NCBI GenBank assembly: GCA_029891345.1
Contig: CM057000.1
Coordinates: forward strand, 123,799,838-123,863,837
Length of the DNA stretch: 64,000 bases
Direction of reading: 5' to 3'
From: Dryococelus australis
Lineage: Eukaryota > Arthropoda > Insecta > Phasmatodea > Phasmatidae
Positions 12,184 through 23,714 of the stretch are shown here, piece by piece. The position numbers and the translations under genes were made by a program. Below the pieces are notes generated by a model, which was not told the DNA's origin, searched no databases, and was given only the letters and a program-made list of their open reading frames with translations. Each line of letters begins with the position of its first letter. Within the stretch, counting starts at the first letter, position 1.

Positions 12184-12434
12184 GAGTGAGTGAAGAGATT
12201 TGGGCGGCTCTTAACATCGTGGTCTCGAGAACCGATGAGGGTGAACGAGGTGAGTAAGGAGCAGCGCCTAATTGAAAGGGCGGGAGAAACGGGATATCCC
12301 CGAGAAAACACGCCGACCAACGGCATCGTCCGGCACGATTCCCACACGATAAAATCCGGAGTAACCCGGCCGGGTATTGAACCCAGATCGTCTTGGTGGG
12401 ACGCGAGCAGACAAACCGCTCAGCTACCGTGGCC
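12184..12434 (-). repeat. tRNA-derived SINE, full-length-looking copy
   Basis: Read on the minus strand, the head contains TAGCTGAGCGG, a match to the pol III A-box consensus TRGYNNARNGG. The B-box-like GGTTCAATACC follows at a tRNA-like distance. The body carries TTTTCTCGGGGA, GGCGCTGCTCCTTACTCACC and ends in AAATCTCTTCACTCACTC. Two further copies lie at 31107-31353 (minus) and 2948-3215 (plus). Long frames here on both strands (for example 12104-12637) are read-throughs of the SINE. Confidence 0.8.
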
Positions 12435-12755
12435 CCGACATAGTTCGAGGGAGGCTTGATGTTATGGTTTTGAGAGAAAGGCAGAGTGGACGAATTACCT
12501 GTCGTTTGGACCATTCGGACGTCGCAGTCAGATTGTGTTGGAAAACCTCGAACATAAATAAAAAGGTTATCAGCTATTAGATTTTCAGTAACCTTGACTT
12601 TAAACCAAAACTGACATGCCGTTGAGGTGCGATGCAAAACTAGCAGCTGTATGGCTATATGGTGGAATCAAATATGTATTAAATACTACCTGAGGTAATG
12701 GATGCAAGGAGGAACGAAGTTTTCCTTGTTTTGCACGGCGTCTGCGCACATAACA
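12435..12755. other. Short intergenic spacer, nothing recognised
   Basis: No repeat or coding signal that I can name. Confidence 0.35.
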
Positions 12756-13215
12756 GTGGCGATTATACCATGGACGCAAGGTATACAATGCTTACCATAT
12801 ACACATTGGAAATGTTTGACCCTTTATAGTTTTCGCCTTAACTTTAAACACATTTAATTTTGAGTTTCCCGTTTCCGATTCAAAAAACAGAGTTTTCGTA
12901 ACTCCCGTACTGTACACACATAGTGCGCTATCTAGTATTTATTTCCACACACGGGAGCGAACTCCAACTCACAAGTAACAACACGCGACCGTGTTCCTCG
13001 GCAGGGCAAGCAGTCGTTCTGTTTGCACCCTTCAGTACTACATTTTCCACTGGAAAGTGGATGAAAGTGTTCGGGAAAACGGGAGTTTTTCTAAATAATA
13101 TTGTTTAGTTACTATTACATTCGTTTCGTTTCCGTTTTTATAACTAATGTTAGGTATTATAAAGTTGTAATTACATGTTGGAAGTTGCGTTTGTTAGTAG
13201 AAATTACTTGCCATA
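12756..13215 (+). repeat. Unclassified ~460-bp interspersed repeat, copy 1
   Basis: Begins TGGCGATTATACCATGGACG and is nearly collinear with 46397-46892, including GCTTACCATATACACATTGG, AAATGTTTGACC, GTAACTCCCGTACTGTACAC and GTTGGAAGTTGCGTTTGTTA. No ORF of note and no obvious TIR. The family is unknown to me; it could be a MITE or a solo LTR. Confidence 0.7.
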
Positions 13216-13453
13216 TAAAAAACTCACTACATGCCTCTGGCATATAATAATGGTTTCTTGGTTAAGGTGGCGAAGTTAAGATCAGATGGCATTGTGTATT
13301 ACTTAACCACCGTAGCTAGATATCAAAGTACTAATAATATGAAAATAACACTGATAATAACAGACAAATAACAGCAAATGTGATGACATTGAAAAAAATA
13401 CACTAAAAAAAAGAAACACATTATACGGGAATATTATGATAATACAGAAAATT

Positions 13454-13989
13454 TACTATCTACCGAAATGTAATTGGGCACCTGTTCACAATGTTTGCTC
13501 GGTGGTTGTCACCCCGATAGAATCTCGTAGGGCCACCTCTTGCGGCTATAACAGCAACCAACCCTGTCTGACATGCTCTCTACGAGTGTTAGCAGGACAT
13601 CCACGGGGATTCGTCGCTGTTCCTCTTGCAACCATTCCATGAGTTGAGCAACGTGTTTTGGCCGCGCCTGATGTTCTATAGGGTTGAGGTCGGGGCTCTA
13701 GGCGGGCCAGTCCAATCGGCGAACATAGTTGTCGGCGTACCACTGCATAGTAGACCTTGAAACATGGCACTTGGCATTGTCATCCTGGAAGTAACACGGG
13801 TCCATTCCGTAAAAACACCACAGTGTTGGGAGCATTTCATTATCCAGAATGTTGCAATAGGCCTCTTTGTTCATGCTACCACGGACAAACACCAGCGGTC
13901 CTAAGCCGAAGGCCGTGAAACACAAGTCAACTGACGTACTGAATTACCTAGCTTCATGGGTGCCCAATAACTTTTTGGTAGATAGTGTA
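13454..13989 (-). mobile_element. Internally deleted Tc1-like transposon
   Basis: Imperfect ~30-bp terminal inverted repeats: CTATCTACCGAAATGTAATT..GGGCACC on the left, and GGTGCCCAATAACTTTTTGG..TAGATAG on the right, both next to TA. At 536 bp this is about one third of an autonomous Tc1 element (roughly 1.5 kb or more). The interior encodes the middle to C-terminal part of the transposase on the minus strand. Confidence 0.9.
13500..13925 (-). pseudogene. Tc1-like transposase fragment
   Basis: The minus frame 13925-13698 carries the second catalytic block CYFQDDNAKCHVSR and runs to RRLDWPA, where a TAG replaces the usual Gln. Reading through it gives SPDLNPIEH, the final DDE-region block. 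The LWDEL segment normally following is deleted and a short C-terminal VDVLLTLVESM block remains. The N-terminal helix-turn-helix and first catalytic Asp are gone. The fragment cannot mobilise anything, but its TIRs could be used in trans. Confidence 0.85.
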
Positions 13990-14309
13990 TAAAAGTTCTT
14001 ATGTGTGCATTTACTACACAACTACATACTCACATGATGCCATAAACTTAATATATTTTTACACAGACAGGACAAGCATTCTTGCACATTTATTCACCAT
14101 AGACATTCATATCCACGGATACTAAAACATGCATATATGAATAGGTTTGCCAGATGTAAAATGGGGGAAGTCATATTTAATTGGGCAGCTGGTGTTAAGT
14201 CACCCATCAACATGTTACGTCTAGGCGCACTGTTCAAAAAGATAACAGGTTATATCAGTTTTTGGCATCCGCTAATAACCTAGAGTTTTAGGTGTGATTC
14301 AAAATATCC
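13990..14309. other. Intergenic spacer, nothing recognised
   Basis: No feature that I can support. Confidence 0.35.
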
Positions 14310-14680
14310 ATGATCTGCATGGTAGGGTTGGACTTGGTGGTCTTTGTGTATGGCATCGTTTTGGTTTACAGTATATATTCGGTAAATACGATAGAGTCGG
14401 TATTGCCTGTATGGGCAGTATTTATTGCATGGTCGGTTTTTTTCAGAACCGGCTGTGTGTTCTATGTGGTCGGTATGCATGTACTCTCTGGTATGTACGA
14501 TCTGCACGTAAGTCGACACAGCAGGTATTGTCAGTAAGGTTGATATGCTCGTCATAGTTCAATGCGTGTGCTATGCTTTATATGGACATTATGGTCGGTA
14601 TTGATGGTAAGGTCGGCATGAAGTGTGTGACCGTTTTGGTCTTTGTTGTGTATTTTGTCTCGAGTGTTTGCCATAACCGT
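14310..14680 (+). repeat. Degenerate minisatellite-like tract
   Basis: Short words such as GTCGGTAT, ATGGTCGGT and GTATGTACG recur at irregular 20-60 bp spacing. This leaves several overlapping frames open on both strands (14280-14557), a sign of repeat structure and not of coding. Low confidence that it is a true tandem array. Confidence 0.3.
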
Positions 14681-17060
14681 GATTATGATGGTGCGAGTAT
14701 GCAGCATTTCAGAAAAGATGTTGATGCTTTCTTAATCACCTGTGTTGGTAAGTTGAGTTTATTGACTTGAAACTACATTCGAAAATGAGATAAGTAATGT
14801 GAAGAGAACTGGAAAGTGTATCAAGCACGAGAGATGAATTAATCCCGATGCTACAAGTCAAGTAACACATTTAGAGCGAGTTTCTGGCACCCGGTTGAAT
14901 TATTTCTGTATTTGTAGGAAGAGACTGGAGTCTCATTATTTTACATGTTATAAGTGTGGTATGAATTACCACTTAGTGTTCTGCAATTAAATCAAACTCT
15001 GTAATTTTGCTATCTCCCTGTCGTAACAGAAATATTGCAATGTAACACAAAATATGTTTTAACAGATCTACTGGAATGAGCTTTTGGGTTTGTATATCCA
15101 CACCTTGCTAAGATTCTCTTAATATGCTGAAACTACCTAAAAAATAGGCAATTCAGTTTTTTTTAAGAGAGCCTTTTTTTAGGGCTAGGACTTACTTACT
15201 TTGTATACGATTTCAATATTTAGGAAAAACAATTTTTTTTTAAATTCTCTACTATAAAAATGTAGATTTTAAAAATATATAGTAAACTAGATAAATTTAC
15301 AACGTTTCGTAATACTATAGTTTCTTTTGTACCACACCAAAAATCGTAGGAAAACAGTATGTATGTTTAAGAGTTGGTATACTGAAGCCATTATGACTAT
15401 ACCGTGGTCCCTAGGCGACCGACGTGCCTGCATGTGAGGTGAAAATGACACAGATATAAGGAAAGATGTCACTGATGGCTGGAGAGTTATGAGTGTGGGC
15501 AGAGAGTGGAAACACAAAGGATCGCAATGGGAAAGGTTGAGAGGAAGGGAGGACAAATAACTCGAGTTAGCTGTAAAAGGGACGAATGAGAAGGGGGTAA
15601 TGTAAGTCGTATGAAGGAATATTGATATGAAGGAGAGTTGATTCGTACCTACTGGGTAAGTGATTGGAGTAGGTGGTATACGAAGAGGTGGTTGTAATGT
15701 AAAACAGATAATTAGTTTGTACGAGTGTCAGATTCCTTGTGATCGTGCTAAAGAAAGCATTTTTGTGACAGGGTGGAGTATATTCTAACTCAACTCATCC
15801 TGAATGTAAATTTTCCTTAATATATTTTAATTGGCGATAAACATAATACTGATATATGGAGAAATGTCGCTGTATAAAAAAAATTATAATCACGAAGAAG
15901 ACACGCTCTCGTTTCTATCAGTAAATAAGTATTTTACGTTAATACTTTAAATTAATACAAATATAGAAAAACATGTTTCAGTCACCAGTACGAGAAAACG
16001 TAACTTGATTTAACTAAAAATAATTATTAAGCCAGTTATATAAATATTATATTTATTTTAATGAAATTCAAGATAGTGGCCATTGACATGGAATGAGAAT
16101 ATGCTAGAAATTAACTTCTAGAATTTTTAAAATTATTCACGAATGTTTATTTTTGGATTTACGATAATTCTTGGAACTTCTCTGTAATATTTTTGGTAAT
16201 AGGGAATTTTATGGTTCAGGGTTGTCCCAACTTCACCCTAATGTTATGCTCAAGGTCGCCGCATGTAGAAATCACATACATCCAACATGGCTGTAGCCTA
16301 AAGTCATTGAACTAGCTCTTCAGCTCGTAAGTTTGTTATTTATAAACCATGCCCGTGTGCAATCATCATATTGCCAATATACAAATAAAAAATCTCAATA
16401 CAATTCTGCACGTTACAGTCATTACTCAAGTGGTCTTCAACAGTGAAAAGAAACTTAAGATACGAAAAGTACACACATTTATAAAAAAAAAACAGCAATT
16501 GTGCAAATGGGAGACTTTTAAAGCGCAACTGAAACTAGCAATTTCTTCAGGGGCTGGGAAATAAAATTTAAGTACATGATTGTATTTCTTTGATTTCTAA
16601 GCATACTATTTTATTCTAGTACCACAATACTACTTTTGAACATTAATTAATTATTCTTTTTCTTAGGAATAATATGTAAGAATATTACACTTTTTTCGTA
16701 GTAATATTTTTATGTATTTTCTAATACTGTTTTTAATAATATTGTGTGAATGAAGTGCATTATCTCTACAAATTAATAGTACAAGCGAATATATTGTATT
16801 ATTACCCAGTACTATGAATATTATAATAATCTAATATAATCGATTTAATGTTTTAACCAGCGATGGAACCGAATGATGCGTGTAGCAGCGAACTTCACTG
16901 TAGATAAAAAACCTTTTAAGAATTGTTACTTCTTAGCGGAATGGAAGGGCTGAAGTCGAATTTTGACAGCATTCGTTACTTTTTGCAGTGTCAAGCGGAG
17001 TTAAAGTAACTCAACTTAAACTACGCATAGGACCTACAGCTTTTATTTTTATATTCTAAT
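14681..17060. other. AT-rich intergenic stretch, nothing recognised
   Basis: Only short chance frames. There is a mild purine bias at 15430-15640. No repeat or RNA gene recognised. Confidence 0.35.
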
Positions 17061-17061
17061 G

Positions 17062-17101
<40 letters not shown>
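17062..17101. repeat. Compound (TA)10(TG)10 microsatellite
   Basis: Direct read: alternating TA passing into alternating TG. Confidence 0.95.
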
Positions 17102-17904
17102 AGACAATTTTTCCACAATAGCACGTCCAGTGTTGGTAAACAACCTTAGAAAAAAGCAAATTCTCGGTAGTAACTACCGAGAAGTTTAAAACATGATGTG
17201 ATAAAGTGATTTGATTTAGAAAAGATAAAACCGACCCGAAATAAACACTCAGAATCGAAATTTAGCTGACGCTGAATATGAGCAGAAAAAATATTTTTTT
17301 TTACAAATAATCTCAAAGATGGCACACTTTTACTTCGATAAATAAATAATAACGATTAAGTAAACACTTTAAACGAATACAAATTATAAAACTAATTATT
17401 TCGCTCACCAGCCGAACAAATATTGTCCGCTTTACTCAAAATTCCTATTATTTCGTACCAAAACAGGAATAAATTATATTTGGTATCGTTTAACAAGTAA
17501 ATGTCAATGAATAATCAAAACACATTTTGTCGCCCAGTTTTTAAATCTATGTAAGTTTATTATATAAGAACCAAAAATACGTATCACCTTATTTGCTGGC
17601 CTAGTTTGTAGCTTCAAGTCGCTTGAACATTTCCAGTAATATTCATTTATGTGGAAATGCTCAGATTTTAAGTAATGCCTTGAATATGCTCTTAATAGGA
17701 TATTATAACAAGCAGATGATACATAGTATATGTGACCTATAATAGCGTAATTAAAGTAAGACGTCTGTTATTCGCTGGCTTGGAATCTGGCAGCTTGATA
17801 GCAGATGTACAAAGCCAGGACAGTAGAAGGAATTGGATGACTTTGGCGCAACCGTATCTGGCATAGGAACAAGGCGCCTGCCGGAGGCTATGTTGTAACG
17901 TCAT
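17102..17904. other. Intergenic, nothing recognised
   Basis: No coding or repeat signal that I can name. Confidence 0.35.
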
Positions 17905-18470
17905 AGTCCGCCATCTTGGATACATGGAACCTTGAATTTGACCTTTGACCTTGACCCCGGTGTTCTTTAACCCAAAAAATCCAAATCAATCCGAAAAATA
18001 AAATAAAAAATAAAATGAAAAATATTTATTGCTGATAATATAATTATTTTTAAAATTTCATTAAAAATAAAGAAAATTAAAATAAATATTTAAAAATTAT
18101 TTGAAAATTGATTAAAAAAAACTTAATTATGTCCATTATCTTGGCCGATGCAATCGACCGCCATATTGGTAGGCTCTCACCTACATTCCACCAAATAGTC
18201 GTGTTCACCCCACTGCCATCTTGGTAAGCGCTAAAACCCCTGTCCGCCATATTGGTAAGCGACTCGACCAATTAGCCGTGTTCGCTCTACCGCCATATTG
18301 GTAAGCATAATTTGTTTTGAAGTTGTCTCATATTCGTTCGACTGCCATCTTGGTAGGCATAATCTGTTTCGAATGCCACCATATTGGTAGGCGTAATTTA
18401 TATTGGCGGCCATGTTGGTTTTTTCGTTCATCACATTTTTATATGTTACTGGAGCGGCCATGTTAGATTT
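17905..18470 (+). promoter_or_regulatory. Cluster of GCCATNTTGG motifs (YY1/Pho-like core)
   Basis: Nine occurrences of a core close to (C)CGCCATATTGGTA or TGCCATCTTGGTA lie at about 17908, 18160, 18212, 18245, 18290, 18341, 18376, 18405 and 18455, all on the plus strand. Several extend to GGTAAGC or GGTAGGC. GCCATNTT is the core bound by YY1 and its fly homologue Pho. The spacing (30-60 bp) and shared flanks also fit a decayed tandem repeat, which is the simpler reading. A TTTGACCTTTGACCTTGACC string sits among them at 17939-17958. Confidence 0.4.
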
Positions 18471-18600
18471 AATATTTTTCAACACCTAGGTGGCACTAAT
18501 TACCCATACCCACATTCGTTAGACTCCCACCCACCAGACGATGGTAATATGTGTTAATGGTTTGTTTTAAGTATAGGTTGCGCTGTTGCTCAACCTATAC

Positions 18601-19100
18601 TTTTCTTGTATCTGCTTGCCTTTATTTTTACGACCTTGACGCTAATGTGTTGCCTTCTAGAACTGAATAGTTTGCCATGTCACTGCTTTTACGATTACTA
18701 CTTCTGAATCAATTGAATCACGACAACCTTGTTCTGGGATTTGTAGTTTCCGACAATGTATTTACCGTGGATGCATCCCTCGATCGTTTGTTTTTTAATG
18801 AATTACTACTTTCCTGTTATACATTGGAATTCATGCATGCTTGTCTAATGCGGCAAAGTTGTAATGCTACCTCATGGAGGCCGCATATTTATTCTCATGT
18901 AACCGTGGTTTCTGTAACAGTTTGTGGTGTTTATATTTCAGAGAGGCAAATCGCCTGTTATCGTAGTATTTCAGTTAAATTTAAAATCATGAAATCATGC
19001 GTTACTATGTCATGATATCCTGTAATTATTGTAATCTGTATGTAACTTAACTTTATCAATTAAGTAGTACAATTACATTGTATTACTACTATCTCTGGCC
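18601..19100 (+). repeat. ~500-bp interspersed repeat, copy 1 (possible solo LTR)
   Basis: Collinear with 32219-32720 in the same orientation, sharing GCTTTTACGATTACTAC, GACAATGTATTTAC, GTTATACATTGGAATT, TTGTCTAAT.CGGCAAAGTTG and a matching ACTATCTCTG near the right edge. The second copy lies downstream of the plus-strand Gypsy element, so an LTR origin is plausible. No paired LTR or target duplication is visible at this copy. The 112-residue frame inside it is a by-product. Confidence 0.65.
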
Positions 19101-19613
19101 ATTGTGTTGATCACGCGTTCTTTGTAACAGGTTACTGTCCTGTTCTCTCGTAATTCTCAGTAAACACTAACGAACTAGCTCAGCGTGAGTTGGAGACTTT
19201 GACTACATAATAATGAAAGTTTATTAATACCAGGATTGTCAATAAATAAAAGAAGAAGTTCAATTTTTACTGGAGATTTATTGTCGTCTCGGCAAAACAA
19301 CCTATCGATACTCGCAGCTGACGAACAAACAGAAAAAAAAAAAAAAAGACAGAATGGGAGCCTTTATAAAACAAAACTTCTCAGTTTAAGAGTTATGAAG
19401 ACGAGAGAGAATCGTTACTTTTCTCTCCCGGCGCCCTATTGACTCCTCGCACCGAAGGAAAATAAATTTAATAGATATTTGAACTGAAATGTCCGAAATA
19501 CAAAAGAAGGTTAAAGTCGCGGGCGCTGGTCGGTGCGAGTAACGTGATCACACGTTGCAGGCTGTCCAACTGACAGCTGACAGACGATCGTGCTGCCACG
19601 AACTGTCGTGATA
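19101..19613. other. Intergenic, nothing recognised
   Basis: Contains an A15 run near 19330. No supported gene. Confidence 0.35.
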
Positions 19614-19851
19614 TAGGCTGTTCACGGTAAAGTGAGCACTTTTTAAGGCGCCTCTAAATTTTTCGTTTTATCCTATTTCCATCTTCCTGCTGCTTTTTAA
19701 TATACACATTGCAATGTGACCAATAAACACAGCGTATACATTTCAACGTCCTCAAAATTTAATGCGTGAAGCTGCAATAAGATATATTTATTAGTGGTTA
19801 ATGCCTGTAGGGAGGGCCTTAAAATGTGCTCACTTTACCGTGAACAGCCTA
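19614..19851. mobile_element. MITE, 237-bp subfamily, copy 4
   Basis: The left TIR, TAGGCTGTTCACGG followed by GGTAAAGTGAGCACTTTT, mirrors the right CTCACTTTACCGTGAACAGC..CTA. TA target duplications are at 19612-19613 and 19852-19853. It differs from the copy at 8590-8826 mainly in the interior. Confidence 0.88.
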
Positions 19852-20147
19852 TACCCGAGAAAGGTCGTGCTTCCTTATATATTGGTAGTAAGTTTCCTCA
19901 TTGAAAAAATATTGTTTTCGAGCAGCCGGTCACGTCAGCTAAAGGTGACCTCTGTTATTTTCCACATTTCACCATGTTGTGCCTTGTGGTGGCGATGTTT
20001 TTAGTTTACTAACCCAGTGAAAAGGAAAAGATGCACGTCTGTTGTTACTGATGAAATGAGGACAGAGAAATAACAAATTTGGAAAAACGAAAATATATGA
20101 AATACAAACAAGTTGTCATTGCCACGACCTTTCAAATATTACATGAA
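19852..20147. other. Short spacer, nothing recognised
   Basis: No feature that I can support. Confidence 0.3.
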
Positions 20148-20197
20148 TTACTATCCTTGACTGAAATATAGACAATTGAAATATTTCCCGAATATGC

Positions 20198-20265
<68 letters not shown>
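20148..20265. repeat. 54-bp leader plus (TA)32 microsatellite
   Basis: The stretch from TTACTATCCTTGACTGAAAT through GAATATGCTAATT is repeated almost exactly at 26250-26305. In both places it runs straight into a long (TA)n tract. No similarity is visible beyond the tracts. Confidence 0.75.
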
Positions 20266-20266
<1 letters not shown>

Positions 20267-20999
20267 CTGCAAACCCCCCTCGGTTTGGGGGAAGATTTCG
20301 AAGAAACCTGTCCCAAATCGAAACCTTCATGGATGTGTATCAAGGCTGGACTGCAATTCCATTTCGAAAATGTAACAATTTACATGGTTATACATCGATA
20401 CGCAAAGTTCAAGTCACAATAAAATGCATCTTATTAAATTATCACATAAAGTAAATTAATCATAACATGATATAAAATATTAGTCTACATTACATGCCTC
20501 TTTTCTATTAAATACAAAATACAATGGTACATTCACTTTTAGTTTTTGTTTACATGATCATACATTTCACATACAAAGTTTCCATCACTGCAAAATACAT
20601 TCCATTACTTTATCCCACTAAGTAAATTAATAAGAAGTAGTTACAAACATTTAGTGCACATCATATATATCTTTCAAAGTCATTACAATGTTACATTCAC
20701 TTTCAGTTTTGGTTTAGGTACATGAATCATTAGTTGCTGAATGGTTTAATACTCAATACATAGTTAACACAAGATTTCGTAAAATTATGATCATCATATT
20801 TCAAAATATTGTTCGCAGGATGTATACATTTTATTTGAAAATAATTTCTCTAGTTTTATCATGTTTAGTTTAAACAACACAGATTTAATTATTTTAAAGT
20901 TTATATTTTCCATCTAAAGTTGAGGTAGTACCCACTACACATGCCCTGTTGCTTCTAGGTTTGCTCGATATTACATTAATTCCTTGTTTGGATCAGCAC

Positions 21000-21094
<95 letters not shown>

Positions 21095-22396
21095 GATCCA
21101 GGTCTGCCCCAAAAACTATAAAAACCACTGCCAAATTTACTTTAAACATCTTAATATCTATGTCAGTGTTAACAAAAATGGACTCAGACCTGTCACACCC
21201 AAAAACTTATTCTTATTGCTAAGATCCAAGGACATTATACATACTGGAGCAATCTTTCCACAGTTAATCTCTATGTTCGTAAAACTGAACACACAATACC
21301 TCAACATTTATTCGTTGTCAAAAAAGAAAAACTCTTCATGTTAGTTAGAACCTTTCATTTAACATACACTATGAAATTTAAATAATTTACATTTACTTCA
21401 AAGCTATCCTCTCATTGCAAAATTTTACAGTCTTAAACATGAACATTGTAATGGGATCAATATCCACTATACGCATTAGACACAAATTCACATTTAATCG
21501 TTATAAACAAGTTGGCTACAAATTTAGACTATGTTTTCTTGGTTTTCAAAATTATTCTGCAACATACCTCAAATTTTTTCAAAATCAACATATAATACAC
21601 ATCAACATACGAGCAACCTTTCTTGAGAATGATTTAAATACATTTACAAAATTCAAAATTTAATTCATAATGGTTTTCCATTATGACACAAAACATGCTG
21701 TGTTTTGATTTAATTACAATACACCCTTACTTCCAATTACAATAATATAATACAACACAGCATTATATACTTAATTTAAGCTTGTCATCCTCAAAATTAA
21801 ATCTTTAGGTTTTATGCATAGGTACAGTCAATTATGAAACTTTTCATCGCTCACAACATGATATGTTAACAAATTTATAAACAAATATACACACCTTATA
21901 CAGTTTCTTACTGCATTTTAAATTATCACTTTAATAATAATTAAATTTTCCAATCCATTTCATATTAAAAACCTCATAATTATAAATTTATGTTTTCTTA
22001 CTCTTCTTCACAAAAGCCATTACTTCACTCAATTTTATAATGTTCTATGAGGAGTGTTACCTCCGGTCAAAATGTCATGATGGCAAATCATATAGACCTA
22101 GCCTTAACAAATTTAACTGCAACAAAATAATCACGTTACTTTCTGTTAACAAATTTCAATACAACTTTCTCAATTTCAATTACAAAAGTTAATGATTATA
22201 AACTAACATTATAGGAATAAACACTAACAAATTACATCACATTTGGTTTCACTCTAAACTCAAAGATGGTTATACCAATTACAGCAACATGTGCGTAGTT
22301 TATACCTTTACATGTTTACCATTATTATATAATTAGGACAATTTCGTCTCGTTTTATACACCATAACCCAAACATTAGATAAGATCACACACTATC
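20266..22396. other. AT-rich stretch beyond the 3' end of the minus-strand Gypsy pol
   Basis: For an element on the minus strand, this is where untranslated sequence and a 3' LTR would lie. I cannot delimit an LTR or a polypurine tract with confidence, and no env-like frame is present. It includes a (TA)n tract at 21003-21091 with a single phase break. The remaining frames are chance. Confidence 0.35.
21003..21091. repeat. (TA)n microsatellite with one phase break
   Basis: Read directly; the TA alternation is interrupted near 21048. Confidence 0.95.
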
Positions 22397-22600
22397 CTAC
22401 AATTTCATGTTGCTCCTAAACCCCCAGGGCTGCAACGAGACATGCCAGTTGGCATTGTGTACTTTGTATATGCTGTGCCCTATCACTGCTTCAACCCTAT
22501 ATGGCCCTTCAAAAAGTTTAAAAAATTTGTGGATCTGCATATTTACCACTGATGACAAATGGTGTGTGGCCACAAGTACCTCATCACCTTCTTTAAACAC
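22397..22600 (-). pseudogene. Gypsy integrase C-terminal (chromo/GPY-like) tail
   Basis: 67 residues opening with FKEGDEVLVA and FFKLFEGPYRV, the conserved GPY/F-type module that closes Gypsy pol. It is separated from the core by an out-of-frame stretch of about 115 bp. Normally this module helps target integration. Confidence 0.8.
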
Positions 22601-22715
22601 TATTGTTGGATGTTCTTATCCCATTTTTTTCGTTGATTCTTGGCTTTCAACTCCAGCCTTTGCGAGGCTATAGTCCTCATATTCTCTACATTTTCAGCCT
22701 CACTTTTTGGAAAAC

Positions 22716-23639
22716 TTACAAAATTTTGTAACACGTGTTGGGTTTACCCATATTTATAAGTTTTATGGGGGTAATACCTGTACTTTCATGCCAACAGTTG
22801 TTTATTAATTGTTCTACATCACTGACTATCACAGCCCATTTGGTATGGTGTTCATTACAGTATGTTCGAAACAATCTCCTTAATTCTCTCATAACTCGCT
22901 CAACTGGATTTGCGGCTGGATGGTACACTGCAATACATCCTAACTCAATTCCCAAATTGGATGTTAGTGTTTTCCACTTATCACTACGGAATTGTGGTCG
23001 ATTGTCTGAAATAATTTTCTTTGGCTGACCAATCTCTAATACATAACAATCCATTACTTTTTCAGTGATTACTTGGGCTGTAACCTTTTTGATTGGGTAT
23101 AGTTTCACAAATTTAGTAAACATATCAAGAACTATAAAGATATACTCTGCCCCCCCCCCCCTTTTATCTACCTTTTGGCCAAACAAATCCACACTAACTA
23201 TTTCCAATGGCTCTGTAGCCAGTACATGACCCAGCATCCCCTTACATTTCCTATTGGGTACCTTTGTCTGTGCACATATTAAACAAGATCCTATTACCTT
23301 GGCTACTGTTCGATACATGTCCCTAAATACACAAGAATTTTGCATGTACTTTACTGTTTTGGTAACACAATATTGCCTACATTCACTATGTATCTATTCA
23401 CTGATTTCTTTACTGAGTTGATCAGGTATACACAGAATCCATTTTTCACCATTTGTGCCTATATTTTGAAACAAATACCAATCCTTGATTACAAATTTTT
23501 CTTTAATGATATTTCTACAATTATTTGTTTCCAATTCCTGGACTACTTTTTGGAACCTAGAATCCTCCGATAGTTCAGTTTTTAACTGTATTGCAATTTC
23601 CCGTAACCCTGTACCTACTTGCTTCATTTGTTCCCTCAA
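22716..23639 (-). pseudogene. Gypsy integrase, core frame intact
   Basis: The frame 23639-23394 is a spacer and start of the zinc-binding region; it ends in a stop, and the next frame (23345-22716, 209 residues) carries the Cys pair CLIC (residues 21-24) and the whole catalytic core. The catalytic triad is D53 (VSVDLFG), D114 (IISDN) and E149 (PVERV), with exactly 35 residues between the second Asp and the Glu, the D,D35E signature. The core has no stop, but the protein lacks an intact HHCC region. Confidence 0.87.
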
Positions 23640-23714
23640 AGACAGGATTTGAAACTCCTTAGCCTGGGCGGCCTGTATATCTGTCCTACCCCTTGAAAGG
23701 GAATCTGCTACTAC

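Noticed and set aside
12104..12637. 177-residue minus-strand frame
   Set aside because: It runs through the SINE at 12184-12434 and its flanks. The same SINE elsewhere is broken by stops, so the frame is incidental.
14280..14770. Several open frames on both strands as small genes
   Set aside because: Frames are open because of short repeated words; no start context, family match or splice signals.
18677..19015. 112-residue plus frame as a gene
   Set aside because: It lies entirely inside the ~500-bp repeat whose second copy at 32219-32720 does not keep the frame open.
20176..21344. Frames with long Ile-Tyr repeats
   Set aside because: They are translations of (TA)n tracts.
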